A program made the position numbers and the translations under genes. The notes under the pieces are model-generated. The model did not search any database. It was not told the origin of the DNA and worked only from the letters and a program-made list of their open reading frames with translations. A DNA stretch of 64,000 nucleotides from Planktomarina sp. (GTDB taxonomy: Bacteria > Pseudomonadota > Alphaproteobacteria > Rhodobacterales > Rhodobacteraceae): positions 1 to 64,000 of the forward strand of contig JADHLF010000004.1 in assembly GCA_016780825.1 (NCBI GenBank), in the 5' to 3' direction. Of the stretch, positions 25,165-34,565 are shown piece after piece (the first letter of the stretch is position 1; each line of letters starts with the position of its first letter).

Positions 25165-26397
25165 ATGATTGGCCGTAAGTCATCACGCCTAAAGAACACT
25201 AAAAAACCGTTAAAGCTGAAAGGCTTTGACGATTTTGAAGTGACGCTCGGCGATGTGATGCGTGGGGAACGTGCGACGCGCGGCAAGTCTCTGATGGACG
25301 TACAGCATGACCTTAGAATCAAGGCGGTCTATATCGCTGGCGTCGAAGATTGCGATCCTTCGGTATTTGATACGCCGGGATTTATCGCCGGCTATGTGCG
25401 CTCTTATGCGAAATATCTCGGCATGGATCCGGACGCGTCTTTTGAAATGTTCTGTAAAGAAAGCGGCTTTAAATCGATCCACGGCATGTCGGAGCGTGCG
25501 CTGCCTACGCGGCTGAGCCGCGAAGAGCGTCTGGCCGCTTCATTGACACGCCGGCCCGCAGGGGGCATCGCCAGCACGACCCCATTTTTGCCGCCCAAAG
25601 AAAGTTTTTTCAATCGGGTTGATGTGCGGGCTTTTGTATCCTCGTTGGTGCTGATGCTTTTGCTGGGTTGGCTTGGGTATGGGGCCTATTCGGTGGTGCA
25701 AAAAATCCAGCGTGTGCAAATGGTCCCGGTGGAGCAGGCCCCATTGGTGGCCTCTGATCTGGATCCCTTGAGGCCGCGGGAGGCTGCCTCTTTGGAGTCG
25801 TCGCTGCGAAATGCGCAAAGTGATGACATTTACAGCCGCATCTATCAGCCGCAGGCCCTTGATGTCCCGGTTGTGGTGCCGCGCGATGGACCAATCGCCA
25901 ATATTGATCCAGACCAACGCGGCGCTTTTGCGGCGCAAGAGCCGCCAATGGTGACGGCCTTTGTTGACGAGACCATTGACGATATTTTGTCTGATATTGT
26001 CAGCTCCGCACCAGAGCCGGAAGCGGAAGCGGCGCTGCAAGTGGTCGAGAGCCCTCCGGCGCCCGTGCAGCTTGTCTCGTCACAAGGCGTTTGGTTGCGG
26101 GTCAAAGATGCCGAGGGATCCATCATTTTTGAGCGCATCATGGATGCGGGCACCCCCTATGAGGTGCCGCTTAACGATCCGCCAGCTGTGATTGAGCGGG
26201 CGGGCAATGCGAGCGCATTGTTCTTTTTGGTCGATGGCGCGCTCTATGGTCCCGCTGGGGGCAGTGGGCGCGTGGCGAAAAATATTGAACTCTCCGCGCA
26301 AAACTTAACTCAAACTTTTGAGCGTCACGCGCCACAAGATCAGTCGCCGCTTTATAGTTTCCTGCTTGAGCTTGAAACTGATCGCGTCAATCCCTAG
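25165..26397 (+). CDS. RodZ-like helix-turn-helix membrane protein (DUF4115)
   Basis: A 410-residue membrane protein. The cytoplasmic part has the RodZ-type HTH (TLGDVMRGERATRGKSLMDV; VYIAGVEDCDPSVFDTPGFI AGYVRSYAKYLGMDPD is the typical continuation). One membrane span lies at about residues 153-178 (VSSLVLMLLLGWLGYGAYSV). A long Pro/Glu-rich periplasmic linker and a C-terminal DUF4115 domain (VWLRVKDAEGSIIFERIMDA; GNASALFFLVDGALYGP) follow. RodZ ties MreB to the elongasome; this domain order is usual in alphaproteobacteria, often beside ispG as here, with 36 bases between. Confidence 0.85.
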   Translation: MIGRKSSRLKNTKKPLKLKGFDDFEVTLGDVMRGERATRGKSLMDVQHDLRIKAVYIAGVEDCDPSVFDTPGFIAGYVRSYAKYLGMDPDASFEMFCKESGFKSIHGMSERALPTRLSREERLAASLTRRPAGGIASTTPFLPPKESFFNRVDVRAFVSSLVLMLLLGWLGYGAYSVVQKIQRVQMVPVEQAPLVASDLDPLRPREAASLESSLRNAQSDDIYSRIYQPQALDVPVVVPRDGPIANIDPDQRGAFAAQEPPMVTAFVDETIDDILSDIVSSAPEPEAEAALQVVESPPAPVQLVSSQGVWLRVKDAEGSIIFERIMDAGTPYEVPLNDPPAVIERAGNASALFFLVDGALYGPAGGSGRVAKNIELSAQNLTQTFERHAPQDQSPLYSFLLELETDRVNP

Positions 26398-26433
26398 TCA
26401 TGAGGCAACACCCTTAACTCGAGAAAGTGTCCT

Positions 26434-27567
26434 ATGTCTCTCAATCATATTCGCCCGTGGCGTAACATTTACCGCCGCAAAAGTCGGCAAATCATGGTTG
26501 GCTCAGTTCCGGTGGGCGCAGACGCGCCCATAACGGTTCAGACAATGACCAATACGCTGACCACGGATGTGGCTGCAACCATTGCGCAGATTCAAGCCTG
26601 CGCGGATGCTGGCGCCGATATCGTTCGGGTCTCTGTGCCCGATGAGGCCTCCTCCAAGGCGCTTAAGGAGATTGTGCGTGAAAGCCCGGTGCCGATCGTG
26701 GCCGATATCCATTTTCACTACAAGCGCGGCATCGAGGCCGCCGCGGCCGGCGCGGCCTGCCTGCGGATCAATCCGGGCAACATCGGCAGCCAAGAGCGCG
26801 TGCGCGAGGTCATCAAAGCGGCGCGCGACAATGGCTGCTCGATGCGGATCGGCGTGAATGCTGGCTCGCTTGAGAAACATTTGCTCGACAAATATGGTGA
26901 GCCCTGCCCCGATGCGATGGTGGAAAGCGGGCTTGAGCATATTAAAATTTTGCAAGACAATGATTTTCATGAATTTAAAATAAGCGTCAAGGCCAGTGAT
27001 GTCTTTATGGCCGCCGCAGCCTATCAAGCCTTGGCGGAGGCCACTGACGCGCCGATCCATCTTGGGATCACGGAAGCGGGCGGCCTGATGTCTGGCACGA
27101 TCAAATCGGCCATTGGTCTGGGAAATCTGCTCTGGATGGGCATTGGCGATACAATCCGCGTCAGCCTCTCGGCCGATCCTGTGCAAGAGGTGAAGGTTGG
27201 CTATGATATCCTGAAATCACTGGGCCTGCGTCATCGCGGGGTGAATATAATTTCTTGCCCAAGCTGTGCGCGACAGGGCTTTGATGTGATCAAAACCGTT
27301 GAGGCCTTGGAGCGCCGGCTGGAGCATATCAAAACGCCGATGTCGCTTTCGATCATCGGTTGTGTGGTCAATGGTCCCGGAGAGGCCCTAATGACCGATG
27401 TGGGCTTTACCGGCGGGGGAAATGGCGCGGGTATGGTCTATTTGGCGGGGCAGCAAAGCCATAAATTGTCAAATGACGAGATGGTGGAGCATATTGTCAG
27501 CCAAGTGGAAACCCGCGCGGCGCAGCTGGACCTTGAAGCGGCCGCGGCGCAGACGGCGGCCTCTTAA
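26434..27567 (+). CDS. ispG: 4-hydroxy-3-methylbut-2-enyl-diphosphate synthase
   Basis: A 377-residue 4Fe-4S enzyme of the MEP isoprenoid pathway, turning MEcPP into HMBPP with reduced ferredoxin or flavodoxin. The TIM-barrel part has [38 protein letters not shown] and RINPGNIGS. The cluster cysteines are in [11 protein letters not shown] (about 275 and 278) and [10 protein letters not shown] (about 310). Length is normal. It probably forms an operon with the RodZ-like gene. Its stop overlaps the stop of the convergent BepA-like gene by 3 bases. Confidence 0.97.
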   Translation: MSLNHIRPWRNIYRRKSRQIMVGSVPVGADAPITVQTMTNTLTTDVAATIAQIQACADAGADIVRVSVPDEASSKALKEIVRESPVPIVADIHFHYKRGIEAAAAGAACLRINPGNIGSQERVREVIKAARDNGCSMRIGVNAGSLEKHLLDKYGEPCPDAMVESGLEHIKILQDNDFHEFKISVKASDVFMAAAAYQALAEATDAPIHLGITEAGGLMSGTIKSAIGLGNLLWMGIGDTIRVSLSADPVQEVKVGYDILKSLGLRHRGVNIISCPSCARQGFDVIKTVEALERRLEHIKTPMSLSIIGCVVNGPGEALMTDVGFTGGGNGAGMVYLAGQQSHKLSNDEMVEHIVSQVETRAAQLDLEAAAAQTAAS

Positions 27568-28877
27568 GGCGTTTTCGCCGCGTCCAAAATATCCTGCGCT
27601 CTTTGCCGTGCTGCTGAGCCCCGCGGCAAAAGATCTTCGGCTCGCTTGGCCTGTATGGCTGCATTTTGCATATTTCCTTGCAATGCATAGCGCTCTGCGA
27701 TCGCCAGAACAGCCTGTCCCTGCTGGCCGTTGCGGTCATAGGCCGTGCCGATATCGCGTAAAATGCGCGCATCTCGACTGTCGAGCTCATGGGCCTTTTG
27801 TAACATTTTCAGGGCCTGCGCGTTGGAGCTTTTGGTATTTTGCGCCAGCAGAGATCGGCCATAACCCCCTAAGATAAGCGCATTGGTGGGCTCCAGTTCG
27901 GCGGCGCTGGCATAGGCTTTTGTTGCCGCCGCAAATTCGCGGCTTTCCAAAAGGATTTGTCCCTGGAGCTCGCGGTAATAAGCATCATTGGGAAGGGCGG
28001 CGATCAGTTGGGCCATGGATTTTTGCGCTGCGCTGCTGCGGCCGCTGCGGTGCTCGGCGATGGCTCTGCGCATCAGATCTACGTCTGAGCTTCCCGTCGC
28101 GCGGCTCAGGGTCCATTGAGGCGCCCGCAGAAAGCCTGATAATTTTCCTTGAATGCGCGAAAACCAATAGGCCTGCTTGGCATCTGGAAGATGTGAGGTG
28201 GCACCTGCCGCATAGGCATGAATGGTGCGAATGCGGTCCCGGTTGAGAGGATGGCTGCGGGTATAGGGATCTTGATAATCCTCGCTCAGATTGGATTGAC
28301 CGATGAAAAGCTCGAAGACTTCGGCCATGGCGGCGGGGTTGACCTTGGCCGTATTCATGAAACGCAATGCCGACTGATCTGCGGCGGATTCTTCAATGCG
28401 GGTATGTGCCAGCAAGGCGCGATTGACCGATCCGGTTGTGCCGAGCGCCAGGCCCACTCCCGCATCTGTGTGCCCCGCTGCCACGGCCGCCGCGGCAACC
28501 AATACGCCAAAAGAGGTGGCCAGTTTGGCGCGCTTGGCATTGGCAAGGCGCCGCGAAATATGTCCATTGCTGATATGCGCCGCCTCATGGGCGATCACCG
28601 ATTGCAACTGTGCTGCAGTTTTCAATTGAAGCACAAGTCCAGCATTTAAAAAGATATGTGTGTGATCAATGACAAAGGCATTTAGGCCCATGTCATTGAC
28701 GATCCAAACCTTGACACCGTCACTGTTGAGATTTGCGGCGCGCAATATCGGGTCGGCCAGCTGCTCAAGGCCATATTCGATATCTGGGTCGCGCAGCAGG
28801 CTGATGCTGTGCGCTGCCGACGCGTTGAATACGCAAAACAGGGCGAGAAAAATTGCTTTCAAATAGGTTTTGAACAT
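27564..28877 (-). CDS. BepA-like M48 metallopeptidase with TPR repeats
   Basis: A 437-residue periplasmic protease. It has a signal peptide ([20 protein letters not shown], with cleavage near ASA), then an M48 domain with [20 protein letters not shown], the zinc motif [10 protein letters not shown] (HExxH) and the third ligand region [14 protein letters not shown]. Its C-terminal half carries TPR-like repeats ([40 protein letters not shown]). BepA in E. coli handles misfolded outer-membrane proteins such as LptD and BamA; a similar envelope role is likely. The start at 28877 directly precedes the signal peptide. Confidence 0.9.
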   Translation of the reverse strand: MFKTYLKAIFLALFCVFNASAAHSISLLRDPDIEYGLEQLADPILRAANLNSDGVKVWIVNDMGLNAFVIDHTHIFLNAGLVLQLKTAAQLQSVIAHEAAHISNGHISRRLANAKRAKLATSFGVLVAAAAVAAGHTDAGVGLALGTTGSVNRALLAHTRIEESAADQSALRFMNTAKVNPAAMAEVFELFIGQSNLSEDYQDPYTRSHPLNRDRIRTIHAYAAGATSHLPDAKQAYWFSRIQGKLSGFLRAPQWTLSRATGSSDVDLMRRAIAEHRSGRSSAAQKSMAQLIAALPNDAYYRELQGQILLESREFAAATKAYASAAELEPTNALILGGYGRSLLAQNTKSSNAQALKMLQKAHELDSRDARILRDIGTAYDRNGQQGQAVLAIAERYALQGNMQNAAIQAKRAEDLLPRGSAARQRAQDILDAAKTP

Positions 28878-28925
28878 ATATCGGTCCTTGGGCCATCTAT
28901 TAAAGCGTTTGCGAAAGGAAAAGGC

Positions 28926-30074
28926 ATGCCATTGTCGAAACGAAGTCAAGTTGATCCTTTCATTGTTATGGACGTAATGGAAGCGGCCCGTGCTGCTGAG
29001 GCGAAAGGTCGCCGAATTGTGCATATGGAAGTCGGGCAGCCGAGCACATCGGCGCCTCTTAAAGCGCGGCAAGCCGTTGCTGCGGCGCTGCCACGTGATG
29101 CGATGGGCTATACGGTGGCGCTTGGCTTGCCGGAGTTGCGCGCGCAAATCGCAGCGCTTTATAAACGATGGTATGATGTGGATTTGGATCCTGCGCGGGT
29201 TGTTGTGACCTCCGGCTCTTCGGCGGGGTTTCTTTTGGCTTTCACCGCCTTATTCGATCCCCGTGCACGCGTGGGGGTGGCCGCGCCCGGCTATCCGTCT
29301 TACCGGCAAATATTAAAGGCCTTGGCGCTTACCCCGGTGGATATTCCCACCAATGCCAGCCAAGGCCATCAATTGCAGGTTGCAGATTTGCAAAATCGGC
29401 AGCTTGACGGGTTGCTGGTGGCCTCTCCGGGCAATCCCACAGGCACGATGATTGATAAACCGAGTTTGACCGCCCTGGCAGATTTCGCGCAATCTCGAGA
29501 CATAGGCTTTATATCAGATGAAATTTACCACGGAATTGAATATGACAAGAAAGCCGTCACCGCGCTTGAGATCACGGATCGGGCCTATGTAATCAACTCA
29601 TTTTCGAAATATTTCTCGATGACCGGTTGGCGGATCGGGTGGCTGGTGGTGCCAGAAGACCATTTGCGCAGTGTCGAGCGTTTGGCGCAAAATATGTTCA
29701 TTTGCCCGCCACATGTCAGCCAGATTGCGGCTTTGGCGGCCCTGCAAAGCCATGATGAGATGCAAGAAAATTTGGCCGTCTATCGCGAGAATCGCCGCTT
29801 TATGCTACAGGGCCTGCCTGAGGCCGGATTGACGCAGATCGCACCGCCAGATGGGGCGTTTTATATCTATGCGGATATCTCTGAATTTGGCGTCGACAGT
29901 CGGATCTTCGCGGCTGAAGTCTTAGAGCAGGCGGGTGTGGCGCTTACGCCGGGGCTGGATTTCGATCCTATTCGGGGTGGTCACACAATTCGGCTGTCCT
30001 ATGCACAAGCGACAGGAGAAATCATCGAGGGTCTGCGGCGCCTGAAGCGCTTTATGCAGGATCGATATGTGTAA
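28926..30074 (+). CDS. Class I/II PLP-dependent aminotransferase
   Basis: A 382-residue aminotransferase of the AspC fold. VEVGQPSTSAP-like HMEVGQPST lies near the N-terminus, then GYTVALGLPELRAQIAALY, SGSSAGFLLAFTALFD, ASPGNPTGTMI, FISDEIYHGIEYD and the PLP lysine in INSFSKYFSMTGWRIGWLV (about residue 230). The substrate is not evident; many roseobacters carry such a gene annotated as aspartate or alanine aminotransferase. AAAGGAAAAGGC precedes the ATG. It is divergent from the BepA-like gene with a spacer of only 48 bases. Confidence 0.9.
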   Translation: MPLSKRSQVDPFIVMDVMEAARAAEAKGRRIVHMEVGQPSTSAPLKARQAVAAALPRDAMGYTVALGLPELRAQIAALYKRWYDVDLDPARVVVTSGSSAGFLLAFTALFDPRARVGVAAPGYPSYRQILKALALTPVDIPTNASQGHQLQVADLQNRQLDGLLVASPGNPTGTMIDKPSLTALADFAQSRDIGFISDEIYHGIEYDKKAVTALEITDRAYVINSFSKYFSMTGWRIGWLVVPEDHLRSVERLAQNMFICPPHVSQIAALAALQSHDEMQENLAVYRENRRFMLQGLPEAGLTQIAPPDGAFYIYADISEFGVDSRIFAAEVLEQAGVALTPGLDFDPIRGGHTIRLSYAQATGEIIEGLRRLKRFMQDRYV

Positions 30075-30154
30075 AACCTCAGCAAGATTTGGCCTGCATC
30101 AGGGATGTTGCGCAGTTTGAGCCGCTCTGTGCGCATATTTGGCGCAATCGTGTT

Positions 30155-30183
30155 TTGACCTGAGCCGGCGCACCGCCTATAGA
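30155..30183 (+). promoter_or_regulatory. Sigma70-type promoter of the PBP1A gene
   Basis: TTGACC (30155-30160) and TATAGA (30178-30183) are separated by exactly 17 bases, 27 bases before the PBP1A start. Confidence 0.65.
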
Positions 30184-30209
30184 GACGAAAAGACGGAGCC
30201 AAAATCCCT

Positions 30210-32804
30210 ATGCCCAGCCAGAGCGCAGTCGGAAAATTTGTCATCAGATCCAGCGCGCGCCTCGCGATGCTGTGTCTGCGACTCTTGGGGGCAATTTTCT
30301 CGTCGCTGACCTTGGCTGCGGTATTTGGCGCTGCGGTATTGGGCGCGATTTTTCTGATCTATGGGCAAGGTTTGCCCAGTCACGATGAATTGGCCAGCTA
30401 TCAGCCGAAAACGATCAGCCGGATTTATTCGGGTGAGGGGCATATCATCGATGAGTTTGCCACCGAGCGACGTATTTTTGCATCTTCCGATGAGATACCC
30501 GATTTGGTGAAGGCTGCCTTTATTTCCGCCGAGGATAAGAATTTTTATAGCCATGCAGGTTACGATCCAGCCGGAATGGCGGCCGCCTTGCGCGATGCCA
30601 TCGTCTCGCGCGGCGCCAATTTGCGCGGCGCATCGACCATCACGCAACAGGTGATGAAAAACTTTCTGCTGGACGGGTCGCGCTCTGCCGAACGCAAGAT
30701 CAAAGAGCTGATATTGGCCACGCGAATTGAAGGCACATTGGACAAAGAGGGCATTTTAGAGCTCTATCTTAATGAGATTTTTTTGGGGCAAAATTCTTTT
30801 GGAGTCGCGGCCGCCGCCCAGACCTATTTCAACAAACCTCTCGAAGATCTTTTACCTGAGGAGGTGGCCTATTTGGCAACACTGCCCAAGGCTCCCTCGA
30901 AGTATCATCCCGTACACCAGCGCGAGCGGGCCATCTCGCGGCGCAATTTTGTGTTGCGTGAGATGAATGAAAATGGATTTTTGTCAGATATTGAGTATGA
31001 GATGGCCCGCAAAAAGCCACTCAAGACCGTCCAAAGTGGCGATTTCGCCAGCTTTCGCAGCAGCCTGCCTGGGCGCGATTACCCAACCGATGAAATTCGC
31101 CGGCAATTGACCCGCGATTTTGGCACGGCAGAATTTTTTACTGGCGGTTATTCTGTTCGAGCAACGATTGATCCGACCTTACAACAGGTGGCGGCGCAAA
31201 GCCTGCGGCTTGGGCTTGAAGATTATGACCGCGCGCAGGGGGTTTATCACGGCTCAGGTCAGGTGATCGCTGCCGATCAGCTGGGCGATTGGCGCGCTGC
31301 GCTGAGCAAGCTTGAAGTGCCGCGCGATATTGTGATCAACCAGCTTTGGCGTCCGGCGGTTGTGTTAGAGCTGATGAAAAACGACGCGCGCTTGGGCATC
31401 GAAGGGATAGAGGGCGACGCCCATATCTTACCGGCCAGCGATGTGGTTTGGGCGAAAAAGCAAAATAGCGATGGCAGCATCAGCAAATCGCCGGCCAAGC
31501 GGGTGAAGGATTTGCTCGCCGTTGGCGATGTGGTTTTGGTGGCTCCGATTGTAAACCCAGAAGATGGGGTGTTTGTGAATTGGTCGCTGCGCCAGGTTCC
31601 AAAAATCCAAGGTGGGTTTGTGGCCATGGATGTGCACACGGGCCGGGTTTTGGCGATGCAGGGCGGATTTTCATATCAGCATTCCGTGTTCAACCGCGCC
31701 ACCCAGGCCAAGCGCCAGCCTGGTTCTTCCTTCAAGCCTTTTGTCTATGCCGCCGCCCTCGACAGTGGCTATAGCCCCGCAACCATTGTGATTGATGCGC
31801 CGATTGAGGTCGACACGCCGCAAGGGCTGTGGCGCCCAAAGAATTACTCTGACAAATTCTATGGCCCGACCCCGGTGCGCACGGGGATTGAGCAATCCAG
31901 AAACCTCATGACCGTGCGTTTGGCTCAGGAATTGGGCATGCCGACGATTGCGGTTTATGCCGAAAAATTTGGTGTTTATGACAATATGAAGCCCTATCTT
32001 TCTGCGGCGCTGGGGTCCGAGGAGACGACGCTTTACAAAATGGTGTCGGCCTATGCCATGTTCGCCAATGGCGGCGAGCGGGTGCAGCCGACCTTGGTGG
32101 ACCGGGTACAAGATCGGAACGGCAAGACCGTGTTTTTGCACGATCAACGCAGCTGTGACGATTGTAAAAGCCCTGATTTGATGGCCGGTTTCCTGCCCAA
32201 GATCACATCAAACCGCGAGCGGGTGATGGATCCGGTGACAGCCTACCAATTGACCATGATGATGGAGGGGGTCGTTGAACGTGGCACAGCCAGCAAGACG
32301 GTCAATCTCCCCGTGCCCGTGGCGGGAAAGACCGGAACCACCAATGAGGCAAAGGATGTGTGGTTTGTAGGCTTCACCAGCAATATCGCGGCGGGCTGCT
32401 ATATGGGTATGGATCAGCCGCAACCTTTGGGCCGTGGTGCCGGCGGTGGTGGCATGTGTGGGCCCGTGTTCAATCGCTTTATGGAAGTTGCGATAGAGCG
32501 CTATGGGGCCGGTGAATTTACCATTCCGGAAAATGGCACTTTTATTAAGATCAACCGCTTTACAGGCGCGCGTTTGCAGGAGGACGCCGAGGGCGATCAC
32601 GTGGTCGCTGAGTTTTTCCGCGGTGGGAGCGAGCCAATCTTTGGTGTGGCTTTTGACGGGGGCTTTCAGGTCAGCGGCAATATGCCGATGTTTGAGGAAG
32701 GTGAGACCGAAGAGATGCAACAGGTGATCACCTCCACAGGCAAGACCATCACGGCGCCGCCGCAGGCCTCCTTCGGCTCTTTGTCGTCCGGCGGGCTTTA
32801 CTGA
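30210..32804 (+). CDS. mrcA: Penicillin-binding protein 1A
   Basis: An 864-residue bifunctional class A PBP making peptidoglycan. One N-terminal membrane span (LTLAAVFGAAVLGAIFLIYG, about 32-52) anchors it. The glycosyltransferase domain has ISAEDKNFYSHAGYDP (catalytic Glu about 107), GASTITQQVMKNFLL and LNEIFLGQNSFGVAAAAQTY. An OB-like insert follows, then the transpeptidase with GSSFKPF (active Ser about 506), SRN (about 565) and GKTGTTNEAKD (about 708). Length and order match PBP1A of alphaproteobacteria. A good promoter lies just upstream. Confidence 0.95.
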   Translation: MPSQSAVGKFVIRSSARLAMLCLRLLGAIFSSLTLAAVFGAAVLGAIFLIYGQGLPSHDELASYQPKTISRIYSGEGHIIDEFATERRIFASSDEIPDLVKAAFISAEDKNFYSHAGYDPAGMAAALRDAIVSRGANLRGASTITQQVMKNFLLDGSRSAERKIKELILATRIEGTLDKEGILELYLNEIFLGQNSFGVAAAAQTYFNKPLEDLLPEEVAYLATLPKAPSKYHPVHQRERAISRRNFVLREMNENGFLSDIEYEMARKKPLKTVQSGDFASFRSSLPGRDYPTDEIRRQLTRDFGTAEFFTGGYSVRATIDPTLQQVAAQSLRLGLEDYDRAQGVYHGSGQVIAADQLGDWRAALSKLEVPRDIVINQLWRPAVVLELMKNDARLGIEGIEGDAHILPASDVVWAKKQNSDGSISKSPAKRVKDLLAVGDVVLVAPIVNPEDGVFVNWSLRQVPKIQGGFVAMDVHTGRVLAMQGGFSYQHSVFNRATQAKRQPGSSFKPFVYAAALDSGYSPATIVIDAPIEVDTPQGLWRPKNYSDKFYGPTPVRTGIEQSRNLMTVRLAQELGMPTIAVYAEKFGVYDNMKPYLSAALGSEETTLYKMVSAYAMFANGGERVQPTLVDRVQDRNGKTVFLHDQRSCDDCKSPDLMAGFLPKITSNRERVMDPVTAYQLTMMMEGVVERGTASKTVNLPVPVAGKTGTTNEAKDVWFVGFTSNIAAGCYMGMDQPQPLGRGAGGGGMCGPVFNRFMEVAIERYGAGEFTIPENGTFIKINRFTGARLQEDAEGDHVVAEFFRGGSEPIFGVAFDGGFQVSGNMPMFEEGETEEMQQVITSTGKTITAPPQASFGSLSSGGLY

Positions 32805-32888
32805 GGAAAATCGCTGCGGGCGCTTGGCAAGTGCTCCGGGCTTGGGTAGACCGATCCCAACTGAACTTCATAATCTGGTAGGTTTGAT

Positions 32889-34013
32889 ATGCGCGCGGAA
32901 ATGGTCAATGTTGTGGCAGCCATCGAAAAGTCTCTGGGACTTTTGGCCAAGCGTTTAGACTATGAGACTGCGGCTTATCGGTTGGAAGAATTTAACGCCA
33001 TGATTGAAGATCCCAGTCTCTGGGACGATCAAGAACGGGCGCAAAAGCTGATGCGGGATCGCCAGATCTTGGTCGATGCCATCGCAACCTATGAGGGGAT
33101 TCGCCAAGATCTGTCAGACAATTTGGAAATGATTGAGCTGGGCGCGGCGGAGGGCGACGAAGAGGTCGTGAAGGATGCCGAAGAGGCCCTGAAAACACTG
33201 CGCCAAACCGCAGCGAAAAAGGAGCTTGATGCGCTGCTGGATGGGGAGGCCGATAGCAACGACACCTTCCTTGAGATCAATTCTGGCGCTGGTGGGACGG
33301 AGAGTTGCGACTGGGCCTTGATGCTATCGCGCATGTATGTGCGTTGGGCTGAGAAGAAAGGCTATACGGTCGAGCTGCAGTCGGAAACGGCTGGTGAGGA
33401 GGCGGGCATTAAGTCGGCGGCCTATAAGATATCGGGGCATAATGCCTATGGTTGGTTGAAGTCAGAGTCGGGCGTGCATCGCCTGGTCAGGATCAGCCCC
33501 TTTGACGCTGCGGCGAAACGGCATACGTCTTTTTGCTCGGTGTGGGTCTATCCGGTGGTGGATGACAATATCGAGATTGAGGTCAACCCATCCGATATTC
33601 GCATTGATACCTATCGCAGCTCGGGGGCCGGTGGCCAGCATGTGAACACAACAGATTCTGCGGTGCGCATTACGCACCATCCCACTGGGATTGTTGTGAC
33701 CAGTTCGGAAAAATCACAGCATCAGAACCGCGATATTGCGATGAAGGCTTTGAAATCCCGTCTTTATCAAATGGAGCTGGACCGGCGCAATGCAGCGATC
33801 AATGAGGCGCATGACAATAAGGGCGACGCCGGTTGGGGCAATCAGATCCGCAGCTATGTGTTGCAGCCCTATCAGATGGTTAAAGACTTGCGGACCTCCT
33901 ATGAGACCTCAGATACCAAGGGGGTGTTGGATGGGGATCTTGACGGTTTGATGGCGGCGACTTTGGCGATGAATGCCTCTGGCAAATCGCGGGCGGATGC
34001 GCAGGGCGACTAG
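32889..34013 (+). CDS. prfB: Peptide chain release factor 2
   Basis: A 374-residue RF2 reading UGA and UAA. The stop-codon recognition tripeptide SPF is in VRISPFDAAAKRHTSF (about 203) and the hydrolysis motif GGQ in SSGAGGQHVNTTDSAVRI (about 247). The gene is one continuous frame, so it lacks the programmed +1 frameshift that regulates prfB in many other bacteria, as is usual for alphaproteobacteria. It follows the PBP1A gene by 84 bases on the same strand and ends at a strong bidirectional terminator. Confidence 0.96.
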   Translation: MRAEMVNVVAAIEKSLGLLAKRLDYETAAYRLEEFNAMIEDPSLWDDQERAQKLMRDRQILVDAIATYEGIRQDLSDNLEMIELGAAEGDEEVVKDAEEALKTLRQTAAKKELDALLDGEADSNDTFLEINSGAGGTESCDWALMLSRMYVRWAEKKGYTVELQSETAGEEAGIKSAAYKISGHNAYGWLKSESGVHRLVRISPFDAAAKRHTSFCSVWVYPVVDDNIEIEVNPSDIRIDTYRSSGAGGQHVNTTDSAVRITHHPTGIVVTSSEKSQHQNRDIAMKALKSRLYQMELDRRNAAINEAHDNKGDAGWGNQIRSYVLQPYQMVKDLRTSYETSDTKGVLDGDLDGLMAATLAMNASGKSRADAQGD

Positions 34014-34028
34014 GACACCGCCGAGACA

Positions 34029-34056
34029 AAAAGGCGCGGCCAAAGCCACGCCTTTT
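34029..34056. terminator. Bidirectional terminator between prfB and bactofilin gene
   Basis: AAAAGGCG (34029-34036) pairs with CGCCTTTT (34049-34056), so both strands end in a T-run. An inner GGC/GCC pair extends the stem. It separates two convergent genes. Confidence 0.85.
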
Positions 34057-34076
34057 GAACCCGAAAGGGACTTGAC

Positions 34077-34565
34077 TCAGTCTTTTGAAACCGGGGCGGC
34101 AGCTGGTTTCTTGGCCGCGCCAGGGTTCAGAGGATCGTCTTGGCGCTGGACGGAGCCTTCAAAATGCGCGCCGCTTTCGATGGCGATGGTTTTGTGAATG
34201 ATGTCGCCCTCAACCTGTGCCGTAGAGGTCAGCCGCACTTTCAAGCCGCGCACCCGGCCGATCACATGGCCATTGACCACAACATCATCCGCAATGATTT
34301 CGCCTTTAACGGTTGCACCTTCGCCAATTGTCAAGAGATGAGCGCGAATGTCGCCGTCCACCCGGCCTTCCACTTGGATGTCACCGGTGGTTTTCAAATT
34401 GCCGGTGACGTGAAGGTCAGAGGACAGAACCGATGCGGGCGGTTTTGCCTTTGGTGCTGCGGGCTTGAATTCTGCCGCCGGTTTGTTGATCGGCGCGGCG
34501 GATTTTTCGGCTGCAGCGGCGTCAGGTTTCGCGGATGGGTCGTTGATTTTGCTTTTAGAAAACAT
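34077..34565 (-). CDS. Bactofilin
   Basis: A 162-residue polymer-forming cytoskeletal protein. A Lys/Pro/Ala-rich N-terminal tail of about 45 residues is followed by the beta-helix core: SSDLHVTGNLKTTGDIQVEG, DIRAHLLTIGEGATVKGEII, DDVVVNGHVIGRVRGLKVRL and AQVEGDIIHKTIAIESGAHF. The C-terminal tail is again Pro/Ala-rich. Bactofilins form nucleotide-free filaments that position cell-wall enzymes. The start overlaps the end of the M23 peptidase gene by 11 bases, the typical pairing in which the bactofilin scaffolds the hydrolase. Confidence 0.93.
   Translation of the reverse strand: MFSKSKINDPSAKPDAAAAEKSAAPINKPAAEFKPAAPKAKPPASVLSSDLHVTGNLKTTGDIQVEGRVDGDIRAHLLTIGEGATVKGEIIADDVVVNGHVIGRVRGLKVRLTSTAQVEGDIIHKTIAIESGAHFEGSVQRQDDPLNPGAAKKPAAAPVSKD

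Noticed and set aside
32889..33000. Programmed frameshift in prfB
   Set aside because: The RF2 frame is continuous from the start codon; no in-frame UGA or slippery CUU-UGA is seen.
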